DNA of 64,000 nt, taken from positions 1-64,000 of the forward strand of contig CACJBO010000005.1 in the NCBI GenBank assembly GCA_902591665.1. The letters run 5' to 3'. The DNA is from an uncultured SAR86 cluster bacterium (GTDB lineage Bacteria > Pseudomonadota > Gammaproteobacteria > Magnimaribacterales > D2472). A model generated the notes under the pieces. That model ran no database searches. It saw only the letters and a program-made list of their open reading frames with translations, and was not told the DNA's origin. Each line of letters opens with the position of its first letter. Within the stretch, counting starts at the first letter, position 1. Below are positions 17,223-26,398 of the stretch, piece after piece. The translations under genes and the position numbers were made by a program.

Positions 17223-19763
17223 ATGAAGAAAAATATTTATCTACTTACATACATTTTACTAATAACATCATGTGACAGTCATGACCCTTCATCTATAACT
17301 AACACAGAAAAGGTTGATTGGTCGAATGATAAATATTGCTCTGTTTCAGTTGATACTAAATTTATAGATAATTTAATTCAAAATATGACCTTAGAACAAA
17401 AGGTTGGGCAAATTATTATGCCTGATATTGATGAAGTTACACCTAACGATGCAAGGAAATATCAATTAGGAACCTTCTTAAATGGCGGCGGTAAATTTCC
17501 TAATAAAAACAAAAATAGCTCTGTTGAAGATTGGAAAAAGTTAAGTGAAGAGTTTTATAACGCATCTCCAGTTGTTAATGGCGTTCTTATACCAATTCTA
17601 TGGGGGACTGATGCTGTTCATGGGCATAATAATGTAATTGGAGCAACGATCTTTCCCCACAATATTGGTCTAGGGTCAACTATGAATCCAGACCTTATTA
17701 AGAACATTGGTGAAGCTGTTGCGAAAGAAGTACTTTCAACAGGCATACCTTGGACTTTTGCACCAACCATTGCCGTTCCACAAAATGATTTATGGGGAAG
17801 AACATATGAGGGTTATTCTGAAAATCCTGAATTAGTTTCTTTGCTTGGAGAAGCAATGATTCTTGGTCTTCAGGGGGAGGGTGATAGCTTCTTGGATGAC
17901 AACCATGTCTTAGCCACTGCAAAACATTTTCTAGGAGATGGCGGCACTAAAGATGGCATCGATCAAGGAAATACAATCATAAGCGAACAAGAACTGAGAG
18001 ATATTCATGGAGAACCTTACTTTGCTGCAATAGGTTCATGTATTCAAACTGTAATGGCAAGCTTTAATTCATGGAATGGAGAGAAAGCTCACGGTAGTGA
18101 TTATCTTTTACAAAATATATTAAGAGAACAAATGGGTTTTGATGGATTAGTTGTTGGTGACTGGAACGGTCATGGACAAGTTCCAGGATGTTCAAAAGAA
18201 AACTGCCCTCAATCATTTAATGCAGGTGTTGATATTTTTATGGCACCAGATGAATGGAAACCTTTATATAAAAATACTCTAGATCAGGCAAGAAATGGAC
18301 AGATATCCATAGAGAGGCTTGATGAGGCTGTAAAAAATATATTATCAGTTAAATATTTATTAGGCATGTTTGATGGAAGAAAGCCTCATTTATATCCATA
18401 TAACTATATTGGAGACAACAAACACAGAGCAATTGCAAGACAAGCTGTAAGAGAATCAATAGTCCTTCTTAAAAACAATAACAACACACTTCCTATCAAA
18501 TCTGGAAAACACATCCTTGTTATTGGTGATTCTGCTAATAAAATCACAAAACATATGGGTGGGTGGACCATTACTTGGCAGGGAAGAGAAAATCAAAATA
18601 GTGAATTTCCAAATTCTAAAAGTATTTATGAAGCTATCAAATTAAAGGCAGAAAATAATGGTGGTAGTGCTGAATTCTCAAACTCTTCTGACTATGAAAA
18701 AAAACCTGACGTAGTTATTTTTGTTTATGGTGAAGACCCTTATGCTGAAGGTGATGGCGATAGAAAGCATATATTTTATGAAAATCAGGATAAAAGATTC
18801 TTAAAATATATGAGAGAAATTGCTGATAAAAAAATTCCATCTGTTTCTTTATTTATCTCAGGAAGACCTCTGATTGTAAATGAAGAAATTAACCTATCAG
18901 AATCTTTTGTTCAGTTGTGGCTACCTGGAACAGCTATTGAAGGAATTACAGATATTATTTTTACTAATAAAAATAATGAAATAAATTTTGATTTTAAAGG
19001 AAAATTATCATACTCATGGCCTAAGTTTTCACATCAAACAGAATTGAATTATGGAGATAAAGAATACGATCCACTTTTCCCTTATGGTTTTGGATTAACT
19101 TATGCTGATGAAAATTACCGCGACACTATAAATATTAAAGAGACCATCCCTCAAAGAGATGAGATTACTCTTTTCTTAGGTTCTGCATATCCATCCTACA
19201 AAGAAATAATTTCATATTATGATTCTGATAAAAATGAGCAGATATACGAGGGCATAAGTGCAGACATTTATAAAAATGAAAAAGCTGGAATTTTAATATC
19301 AAAGTTTGATTATAAAAAACAAGATGATGCAAAAAGAATAGACTTTGGTAAAAAGAACACCATGAAGTTTTGGGAAATATCTAGCGGATCGAGTGAAGAT
19401 TTATCTTATATGAAAAATGGATCACTGGAGCTAATTTTAAAACCCCAATCATCATCAGATAAAAAAATTGAGCTAGTCATACAATGCTCTAAAGATGTAA
19501 ATCAAATAAATATATCAGGAACAAAAGAATGCTATAAAGCATTTGATTTATCTAACTTATTAATAGATGAGCCAATTGGTGTATGGAAAAAAATAACAAT
19601 GCCTTTTAGCTGTTTAAATAATGATAATTTTGAAATATCATCTATAACCTCAAGAGCAAAACTAGCAACTAGTGGTGACTGGGTGGTCGATATTCACTCA
19701 ATCAAATACCTTAATAATATGGAAATGAAAACCTGCAAATTATTATCTGAAGATTATGAGTAA
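17223..19763 (+). CDS. GH3 beta-glucosidase / exo-beta-glucanase lipoprotein
   Basis: Removes glucose from beta-glucan ends. The N terminus KKNIYLLTYILLITSC ends in a lipobox cysteine, so a membrane-anchored lipoprotein facing periplasm or exterior is expected. The GH3 N domain carries the nucleophile Asp313 in GLVVGDWNGHG; WGTDAVHGHNN and ATAKHFLGDGG are also typical. The second domain contains VLLKNNNNTLPI. After about residue 630 an extra C-terminal beta-sandwich follows, like the ExoP domain of Pseudoalteromonas exo-1,3/1,4-beta-glucanase. The 846-residue length fits that group. It overlaps glk by eight bases. Laminarin as substrate is inferred from the GH17 and phosphorylase neighbours. 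Confidence 0.9.
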   Translation: MKKNIYLLTYILLITSCDSHDPSSITNTEKVDWSNDKYCSVSVDTKFIDNLIQNMTLEQKVGQIIMPDIDEVTPNDARKYQLGTFLNGGGKFPNKNKNSSVEDWKKLSEEFYNASPVVNGVLIPILWGTDAVHGHNNVIGATIFPHNIGLGSTMNPDLIKNIGEAVAKEVLSTGIPWTFAPTIAVPQNDLWGRTYEGYSENPELVSLLGEAMILGLQGEGDSFLDDNHVLATAKHFLGDGGTKDGIDQGNTIISEQELRDIHGEPYFAAIGSCIQTVMASFNSWNGEKAHGSDYLLQNILREQMGFDGLVVGDWNGHGQVPGCSKENCPQSFNAGVDIFMAPDEWKPLYKNTLDQARNGQISIERLDEAVKNILSVKYLLGMFDGRKPHLYPYNYIGDNKHRAIARQAVRESIVLLKNNNNTLPIKSGKHILVIGDSANKITKHMGGWTITWQGRENQNSEFPNSKSIYEAIKLKAENNGGSAEFSNSSDYEKKPDVVIFVYGEDPYAEGDGDRKHIFYENQDKRFLKYMREIADKKIPSVSLFISGRPLIVNEEINLSESFVQLWLPGTAIEGITDIIFTNKNNEINFDFKGKLSYSWPKFSHQTELNYGDKEYDPLFPYGFGLTYADENYRDTINIKETIPQRDEITLFLGSAYPSYKEIISYYDSDKNEQIYEGISADIYKNEKAGILISKFDYKKQDDAKRIDFGKKNTMKFWEISSGSSEDLSYMKNGSLELILKPQSSSDKKIELVIQCSKDVNQINISGTKECYKAFDLSNLLIDEPIGVWKKITMPFSCLNNDNFEISSITSRAKLATSGDWVVDIHSIKYLNNMEMKTCKLLSEDYE

Positions 19764-20673
19764 AGTTTTATTAATAGATATTGGTGGCACAAATTTAAGA
19801 TACGCATATTCCGATGGCAATTATTCATCTCTAAATGACACAAACAAGATTCAATTGTCTTGTATTAAAGGCTTTGATGAAATTCTAACTAATTTAACAA
19901 AAGAGAAGGATGTAGATTCTTTGGTTATTTCAGTGGCTGGTCCAAAGATTAATGGCTCAATTACTATGACTAATAGAGATTTTTCTATTAATGAACAAGA
20001 TATTAAAAATACTTTTAAGTTTAAATCATGTTATTTATTAAATGATTGGGAATCAATTGGTCATAGCTTAGCTGCCTATGACAGCTCAGATGTTGCGATT
20101 ATTAAAGATGGAACTGAGTTTAATGATAATAGCTTTTTTATTGGTCCAGGTACTGGCCTTGGAGCTGCGTTATTGATAGGTGATGACAATGTTATTCCTA
20201 CAGAAATAGGTAATACAACAGGATTAACTAAGGCTTTATTGAAAAATTATGCAATTGATAATGCAGATCATTTCAGAACCCTAGAAGACGTTTTATCAGG
20301 CAAAGCAATATCTGACATCTATGAATATAAAACTGGTCAAAGATTAAGCTCTGAAGACATTGTTCAAAGATATGGATCTGATGATGAAATGGCTAATTAT
20401 GTTATTGATGGCTTTGTAAAATCTTTAGCTGAAACTATTTCAGACATGGCTCTTACATTTATTGCAGGAAGGGGTATCTACATTGCAGGCGGACTAATAA
20501 GATCAATATTTCAAATTATGGATAAAGAAAAATTTATAGAATACTTTTATGGTGATAAAAAATTAGTTCATTTACAAATTTTAGAAATGATAAAGATTGG
20601 TATTGTTGAAAAAGAACATGCCTGTCTGCACGGAAATTTAAACTTTTATAAAAAACATATAAATAAGGCTTAA
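19756..20673 (+). CDS. glk: Glucokinase
   Basis: Phosphorylates glucose with ATP in the cytoplasm, supplying Zwf. The 305-residue protein shows the ATP-binding LLIDIGGTNLRYAYSDG at its start, NDWESIGHSLAAYD with the catalytic Asp, and GPGTGLGAALL. It belongs to the E. coli Glk family rather than the zinc-containing ROK kinases, since the ROK cysteine motif is absent. The start overlaps the GH3 gene by eight bases, and the phosphorylase follows after seven bases. Together with the symporter it completes the path from periplasmic glucose to Entner-Doudoroff glycolysis. Confidence 0.92.
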   Translation: MSKVLLIDIGGTNLRYAYSDGNYSSLNDTNKIQLSCIKGFDEILTNLTKEKDVDSLVISVAGPKINGSITMTNRDFSINEQDIKNTFKFKSCYLLNDWESIGHSLAAYDSSDVAIIKDGTEFNDNSFFIGPGTGLGAALLIGDDNVIPTEIGNTTGLTKALLKNYAIDNADHFRTLEDVLSGKAISDIYEYKTGQRLSSEDIVQRYGSDDEMANYVIDGFVKSLAETISDMALTFIAGRGIYIAGGLIRSIFQIMDKEKFIEYFYGDKKLVHLQILEMIKIGIVEKEHACLHGNLNFYKKHINKA

Positions 20674-20680
20674 TTAAATC

Positions 20681-23600
20681 ATGAGCAAAATAAAAGAGTT
20701 ATATCTTGGCGATAATCTTATTAATTCCTCAGACATAGAAATATCTGGAAAAGAAGTTGTTATAAACAATGAAAACTTTTATAAGATTTCAAATGTGAAC
20801 AAAATGAGACCTTTTTTCATGAGCATTGTGAGTGCTTATGATCATTGGTTATTTATTTCATCCTCTGGCGCCTTAAGTGCTGGAAGAAAGAACAGTAATA
20901 ATTCACTATTCCCTTATTATACTGATGACAAGATATCAGAATCCTATGAGGTAACAGGCGGTAAATCTATATTCCATATTAATAAAGGTGGTAAAAATTT
21001 CTTGTGGGAACCTTTTACAAAGTCATCAGATCTTATCTATAAAACTGAAAGAAATCTTTATAAAAATTTAAGAGGAAATAAGGTTATTTTTGAGGAGATT
21101 AATAATACGCTATGTATTAAATTTTCTTATCAGTGGACAACATGTGACAGGTACGGTTTTGTAAAAACCTCTTCTTTAAAAAATCTTAATAAAGAAAACA
21201 TTTCTGTATCTATATTAGATGGGTTTCAAAACATCTTACCTTGGGGTCTTAATGAGGGAATTCAGGCAAATACTAGTAATTTAGCAGATGCTTATAAAAG
21301 AAATGAACTGGATTCAGAATCAAAAATAGGTATTTTTGCATTGAGTGCAACTATCGTAGATCGTGCAGAGCCAAGTGAGGCCTTAAAAGCTAATATAGTT
21401 TTCCATCTTGGTCTTGATAATGCCAAGATTTTACTTTCATCAGGCCAACTTGATCAATTTAGAAAAGGTCATGAAATAAAAGAAGAATTTGATATAAAAG
21501 CTGAAAGAGGAGCTTATTTTATAAATTCTGAAATTTCTTTAGCATGCGACGAAAAAAAAGAATGGTTGTTTGCTGCAGATATTAATAAGTCTTCTTCAGA
21601 TATAGCGGCTCTTAAAAAAGAATTAATCACAAATAATGAATTAACAGAAAAAGTAAATAATGAAATTCTTAATTCATCCAATGAATTATATAAATTAGTA
21701 GGGTCATCTGATGGTATTCAGCTTTCAACCGATAGAAGAAGAAATATAAGACACTTTGCAAATACTCTTTTTAACATTATGAGAGGAGGAATCTTCGATA
21801 AAGATTATCAAATTGAAAAAGATGATTTTATAAAATATATAACCAATGCAAATGTTAAATGTGGCAATAAAATGAGCTCAACATTTATCTCATGGCCTGA
21901 TATTTTTGATTTAACTTTTTTAAGAGATTCTATTAACAAGAGCAATTCAAATACTTTTAAAAGGCTTGCTACTGAATATTTACCAATTAAATTTAGTAGA
22001 AGACACGGTGATCCAAGTAGACCCTGGAATAAATTTTCAATAAATACTCGTGATGATATGACAGGTGAGAAGGTTCTTGATTATCAAGGTAACTGGAGAG
22101 ATATTTTTCAAAATTGGGAGGCTCTGGCTTATTCATATCCTCAATTCATTGATGGAATGATTTATAGATTCCTTAACGCTTCAACCTTTGATGGCTATAA
22201 TCCATACAGACTCACTAAAGATGGATTTGACTGGGAGACTATAGAACCTGATAACCCATGGTCATATATTGGCTACTGGGGAGACCATCAAATTATCTAC
22301 TTATTAAAATTTTTAGAAATCTCTGAAAATTATTTTCCTCAAAGACTTAACTCATTTCTTAATAAAGATGACTTTGTATATGCCAACGTTCCCTATGAGA
22401 TCAAGGACTATAAATCTATTTATAAAGACCCTAAAAACACCATAGATTTTAATTTTGAGTTAGCAGAAGAAATTGAAAATAACAGACTAAAAGAAGGCGC
22501 TGATGGAGCTATTCTAAAAAACTATCAGGGTTTTATACACGAAGTAAATTTTTTAGAAAAAATTCTTTCAACTGTCTTAGCAAAGCTATCAAACTTTGTT
22601 CCTGGAGCTGGTATTTGGATGAATACTCAAAGACCTGAGTGGAATGATGCTAATAATGCACTTGTTGGAAATGGCGTTTCAATGGTAACTCTTTATTATC
22701 TGAGACGCTTTTTAAGTTTTTTTGTTAAAGTTCTTAATCACGATAAATCTTCTTCATTTGAAATTTCAACAGAGTTATTTCATTTTTTTGAAAAACTAAA
22801 CTCATCTTTCAGCTCTATTGAATCTGATTTAAATGACAAAAAAAGAAAGCAATTTGTGGATGAAGTGGGTGAGGTTGCAGCTGAATACAGAGATAGAATT
22901 TATACCTCTTACTTTTCTGGGACCAAAGACTCTCTAGATAGGGATAGAATTATTCATTTTTTTGAAACTGTTCTTAATGTCCTAGATAAAACAATAGATT
23001 CAAATAAAAGAAAAGATGGCCTTTATCATGCATACAATCTAATAAATCTTGAAGAGCATGAAATTACAATAGATAGACTTTCTGAAATGCTTGAAGGCCA
23101 AGTTGGTGTTTTGAGTTCGGGTTATCTTTCTCAGGAGGAGTCTTTATCTGTATTAGATAGCCTTAAGAAAAGTGATCTATTCTGGGACAAGCAATACAGT
23201 TATATTCTTTACCCTAATAAAGAATTATTAGGATTTATGAATAAAAATATTGTTCCTGAGGCAGAGTTAAAAAAATCAGATTTACTTAGTAATCTAATTA
23301 AAGATGGCAATAAGCAAATCATTGAAAAAGATATTAATGATAAATTCCATTTTAATGGATTATTCCACAACGCTGGCTGTTTAGTTGAAGAGCTCGCTAA
23401 ATTACCTCCCAAATATCAAGAGCTTGTAGTTAAAGATAAAAATACGGTTCTCGAAATATTTGAAAATGTTTTTGATCATAAATCCTTTACTGGAAGGTCA
23501 GGAACTTTTTATGGTTATGAGGGTCTAGGTTCTATTTACTGGCATATGGTATCTAAACTTTTATTAGCATCTGCTGAAGTTACTCAGCAGTCTATTCTTG

Positions 23601-24127
23601 AGAAAAGTGATCCAAAAATGATTGGAAGATTTTTTGATCATTATTTTGAGATTAATGAAGGCATTGGTGTGAATAAGTCTCCAGAATTGTATGGTGCTTT
23701 TCCTACAGACCCATACTCTCATACACCAAGAGGAAGAGGTGTGCAGCAGCCGGGTATGACTGGCCAGGTAAAAGAAGATATTGTTAGTAGATTTTATGAG
23801 TTAGGTTTTTTTGTTAATGATGGAAAAATTACCTTTGATCCAACAATATTAAGAAAGTCAGAATTTATTGAAGAAGAAAAGTCATTTAAATATGTAAATT
23901 TAGAAAATGAAATAAATTATATAGAGCTAGATAAGCATTCATTAGCCTTTACTGTTTGCCAAGTGCCAGTAATTTATAACTTATCAGACAAAGAGAATAT
24001 AAGGATTTCTTATATGAATAATTCTGATAAAACAATTGAGGGTCATGAATTAGATATTGAGAATTCGGAAAGTATTTTTAACAGAACTAATTTAATTAAG
24101 GCTGTATATGTAAGTATTGTGAAATGA
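20681..24127 (+). CDS. GH149/GH94-like beta-1,3-glucan phosphorylase
   Basis: A 1148-residue cytoplasmic protein (no signal peptide). N-terminal beta-sandwich-like region, then an (alpha/alpha)6-type part with SYIGYWGDHQIIYLLKFLE (about 528-546), RPEWNDANNALVGNG (about 651) and GTFYGYEGLGSIYWHM (about 941). This layout and length fit GH149, the beta-1,3-glucan phosphorylases known from Euglena and some bacteria, better than the roughly 800-residue GH94 cellobiose/laminaribiose enzymes. It would split oligo-glucan with phosphate to glucose 1-phosphate, saving ATP. No phosphoglucomutase is in the window. The end overlaps the GH17 gene by four bases. Family placement is from remembered motifs; the catalytic Asp is not assigned. 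Confidence 0.65.
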   Translation: MSKIKELYLGDNLINSSDIEISGKEVVINNENFYKISNVNKMRPFFMSIVSAYDHWLFISSSGALSAGRKNSNNSLFPYYTDDKISESYEVTGGKSIFHINKGGKNFLWEPFTKSSDLIYKTERNLYKNLRGNKVIFEEINNTLCIKFSYQWTTCDRYGFVKTSSLKNLNKENISVSILDGFQNILPWGLNEGIQANTSNLADAYKRNELDSESKIGIFALSATIVDRAEPSEALKANIVFHLGLDNAKILLSSGQLDQFRKGHEIKEEFDIKAERGAYFINSEISLACDEKKEWLFAADINKSSSDIAALKKELITNNELTEKVNNEILNSSNELYKLVGSSDGIQLSTDRRRNIRHFANTLFNIMRGGIFDKDYQIEKDDFIKYITNANVKCGNKMSSTFISWPDIFDLTFLRDSINKSNSNTFKRLATEYLPIKFSRRHGDPSRPWNKFSINTRDDMTGEKVLDYQGNWRDIFQNWEALAYSYPQFIDGMIYRFLNASTFDGYNPYRLTKDGFDWETIEPDNPWSYIGYWGDHQIIYLLKFLEISENYFPQRLNSFLNKDDFVYANVPYEIKDYKSIYKDPKNTIDFNFELAEEIENNRLKEGADGAILKNYQGFIHEVNFLEKILSTVLAKLSNFVPGAGIWMNTQRPEWNDANNALVGNGVSMVTLYYLRRFLSFFVKVLNHDKSSSFEISTELFHFFEKLNSSFSSIESDLNDKKRKQFVDEVGEVAAEYRDRIYTSYFSGTKDSLDRDRIIHFFETVLNVLDKTIDSNKRKDGLYHAYNLINLEEHEITIDRLSEMLEGQVGVLSSGYLSQEESLSVLDSLKKSDLFWDKQYSYILYPNKELLGFMNKNIVPEAELKKSDLLSNLIKDGNKQIIEKDINDKFHFNGLFHNAGCLVEELAKLPPKYQELVVKDKNTVLEIFENVFDHKSFTGRSGTFYGYEGLGSIYWHMVSKLLLASAEVTQQSILEKSDPKMIGRFFDHYFEINEGIGVNKSPELYGAFPTDPYSHTPRGRGVQQPGMTGQVKEDIVSRFYELGFFVNDGKITFDPTILRKSEFIEEEKSFKYVNLENEINYIELDKHSLAFTVCQVPVIYNLSDKENIRISYMNNSDKTIEGHELDIENSESIFNRTNLIKAVYVSIVK

Positions 24128-25374
24128 AGAAAATAAGATACTTTATTATTTCTTTATTTCTGCTTGCTTCATGCAGTCAATCTGGAGACTTGAGTATGGA
24201 TAAGAGTGCAAAAGAGTTTATAGGAAATCCTGATTATCCTGCAATTTCCTATGGAGGTTACAGAGAAAAATCACGTGAACAACAACCTACAATTAATGAA
24301 ATCAAAGAAGATCTCCTTATTATGCATGCTCAAGGGTTTAGAGTTTTTAGAACTTATGATCTTCATCATCCTTTTGCAGAGAATACGCTAAAAGCTATTA
24401 GAGAAATTAAGCAAGCTGATTCAGATTTTGAAATGTATGTGATGCTTGGTGCTTGGATTCAATGCAAGGATGCATTTACCGAAAATCCAATACATGAAGA
24501 AGAGGATTTTGAAGGCAATAAATTTGAGATCACTGAGGCAGTAAGGCTAGCTCAAGAGTACCCAGATATCGTAAAAATCATCGCAGTTGGTAATGAGGCT
24601 ATGGTTCATTGGGCATGGAGCTATCATGTACCACCAAAATTTGTTCTAAAGTGGGTGAAATATCTTCAAGAACTGAAAGCTAGCGGCGATCTAAATGATG
24701 ATTTATGGGTTACAAGTTCTGATAATTTTGCCTCATGGGGTGGAGGTTCAGATGACTATCATAATGATGATTTAGATGAGCTTATTAGATCGGTAGATTT
24801 TGTATCTATGCATACTTATGCTTTTCATGACACTCATTACAATCCTAGTTTTTGGAATCTTGATGCCATACCAGAAAATGTAGATAAACAAGATACTATC
24901 AAACAGGCTATGAAAAGTGCGGTTGATTATGAACTCAATCAGTTTGATAGTGTAAAAAAATACGTACACGAAATTGATCCATCAAAAGAAGTTCATATTG
25001 GAGAAACAGGTTGGTCTAGTGTTGCTTCTGAGTTATATGGATATGGTGGAACTGAAGCAGCTGATGAGTACAAATTAGGTTTGTACTACCAGATGATTTC
25101 AGATATTTGTTACTCAATGTCACTTACTTGTTTTTATTTTTCAGCGTTTAATGAACCATGGAAGGATTCAACAAATGAAAATGGATCTGAAAATCATTTT
25201 GGACTCTTTACTGTAGAAGGTAAGGCAAAATATCCATTATGGGAGCAAGTTGATAATGGAGTTTTTAACAACTTAACCAGAGGCGGTAATCCAATAGAAA
25301 AAACATATAACGGAAATTTTGAAGCACTTTTAAAAGATTCCAACATTCCGCCGATTAGAATCAAAGAAGAATAA
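24124..25374 (+). CDS. GH17 beta-1,3-glucanase lipoprotein
   Basis: A 416-residue glycoside hydrolase with a lipoprotein signal ending FLLASC (Cys17). The clan GH-A TIM barrel has the acid/base Glu158 in VGNEA and the nucleophile Glu294 in HIGETGWSS, the classical GH17 pair. GH17 enzymes cut or transglycosylate beta-1,3-glucan; the extended loops and length resemble bacterial laminarinases. The protein probably sits on the outer membrane or in the periplasm and produces oligosaccharides for the receptor or for the GH3 enzyme. Its ATG overlaps the phosphorylase stop (ATGA), and the next glycosidase follows after two bases. Confidence 0.88.
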   Translation: MKKIRYFIISLFLLASCSQSGDLSMDKSAKEFIGNPDYPAISYGGYREKSREQQPTINEIKEDLLIMHAQGFRVFRTYDLHHPFAENTLKAIREIKQADSDFEMYVMLGAWIQCKDAFTENPIHEEEDFEGNKFEITEAVRLAQEYPDIVKIIAVGNEAMVHWAWSYHVPPKFVLKWVKYLQELKASGDLNDDLWVTSSDNFASWGGGSDDYHNDDLDELIRSVDFVSMHTYAFHDTHYNPSFWNLDAIPENVDKQDTIKQAMKSAVDYELNQFDSVKKYVHEIDPSKEVHIGETGWSSVASELYGYGGTEAADEYKLGLYYQMISDICYSMSLTCFYFSAFNEPWKDSTNENGSENHFGLFTVEGKAKYPLWEQVDNGVFNNLTRGGNPIEKTYNGNFEALLKDSNIPPIRIKEE

Positions 25375-25376
25375 TC

Positions 25377-26372
25377 ATGAAAAATAGTTTTATATTTACT
25401 TTTTTATTCTTTTCTATTTTTTCATTTGGTATTGAAGTTGAGATTAAAGACAACAAAATGATTGTTGATGGTAAACCATTTTATATGAAAGGAATTTGCT
25501 ATCATCCTGTAAAAATTGGAAAAACAAAAAGAAGTTTTGAATCTCTTACAGAAGACTTAATTCTAATAAAAGAAGCTGGTATTAACACACTAAGAGTTTA
25601 TGAGCCTATTGATGATATTGATGTGCTTGATGAGCTTCAAGCTGCTGGAGTTAAAGTTGTAATAAGTTTTGGATATAACCAAAAAGGGCGATTCGATATT
25701 GTTTCAGGAACTTTTATAGACTATGTAAAAAAATATAAAAATCATGAGGCCATCCTTATGTGGGAACTTGGCAATGAATATAATTACAATCCTCAATGGT
25801 TTAGTGGCGATATCAATAACTGGTACAAAGCAATGGAGTTAGTATCCAGAATGATTCAAATTGAGGATCCTAATAGATTGGTATCTTCTGCTCACGGTGA
25901 TTTGCCAAGCAAAGATGCAATTAGTATTGCATCTAGCGTTCAAGTTTGGGGAATGAATGTTTACAGATGGGATGAGCCAGAATCAATCTTTAACGAATGG
26001 AAAGCAATTAGTGACAAGCCTATGTATTTTGCAGAGCTAGGTGCAGATAGTTATATGACTAAATCAACAGAAAAGTATACAAAAGGTGAGAACCAACTCG
26101 CTCAAGCTGATGCTAATAAAATAATTTTAGATAAAGTTTTATCAAATAGTGATAGGAATATTGGATCATTTGTTTTTCAATTTACTGACGGTCTATGGAA
26201 AGCAGGAAACCCTGCTAAGCAAGATACTGGTGGATCTGCACCAAATAGTGACGGCACTCCTTATGATGGAACTGCAAATGAAGAATTTTGGGGAATAGTA
26301 GATATTAATAGAAATAAAAAAATAACCTTTGATGTTGTAAAAGATGCGTATGTAAACTTTGACATCAATTAA
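25377..26372 (+). CDS. Clan GH-A glycoside hydrolase, secreted
   Basis: A 331-residue TIM-barrel glycosidase. The N terminus is a signal peptide (about 1-18). NKMIVDGKPFYMKGICYHP (26-44) and INTLRVYEPIDDIDVLDEL resemble the start of GH2-barrel, GH5 and GH72-like enzymes. WELGNEYN provides the acid/base Glu134 after Asn, and FAELGADS the likely nucleophile Glu220. I cannot fix the CAZy family; a GH2-type barrel without the sandwich domains, or a GH72-like transglycosylase, are both possible. Position between the GH17 and the GPH symporter argues for action on beta-glucan or its branches. It is two bases after the GH17 stop. Confidence 0.7.
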   Translation: MKNSFIFTFLFFSIFSFGIEVEIKDNKMIVDGKPFYMKGICYHPVKIGKTKRSFESLTEDLILIKEAGINTLRVYEPIDDIDVLDELQAAGVKVVISFGYNQKGRFDIVSGTFIDYVKKYKNHEAILMWELGNEYNYNPQWFSGDINNWYKAMELVSRMIQIEDPNRLVSSAHGDLPSKDAISIASSVQVWGMNVYRWDEPESIFNEWKAISDKPMYFAELGADSYMTKSTEKYTKGENQLAQADANKIILDKVLSNSDRNIGSFVFQFTDGLWKAGNPAKQDTGGSAPNSDGTPYDGTANEEFWGIVDINRNKKITFDVVKDAYVNFDIN

Positions 26373-26398
26373 GTATATGAATTCAAGGGGGAGTTCAT

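Noticed and set aside
17698..17922. Minus-strand open frame within the GH3 gene
   Set aside because: It lies opposite conserved GH3 catalytic-domain sequence and has no supporting start or relatives that I recognise.
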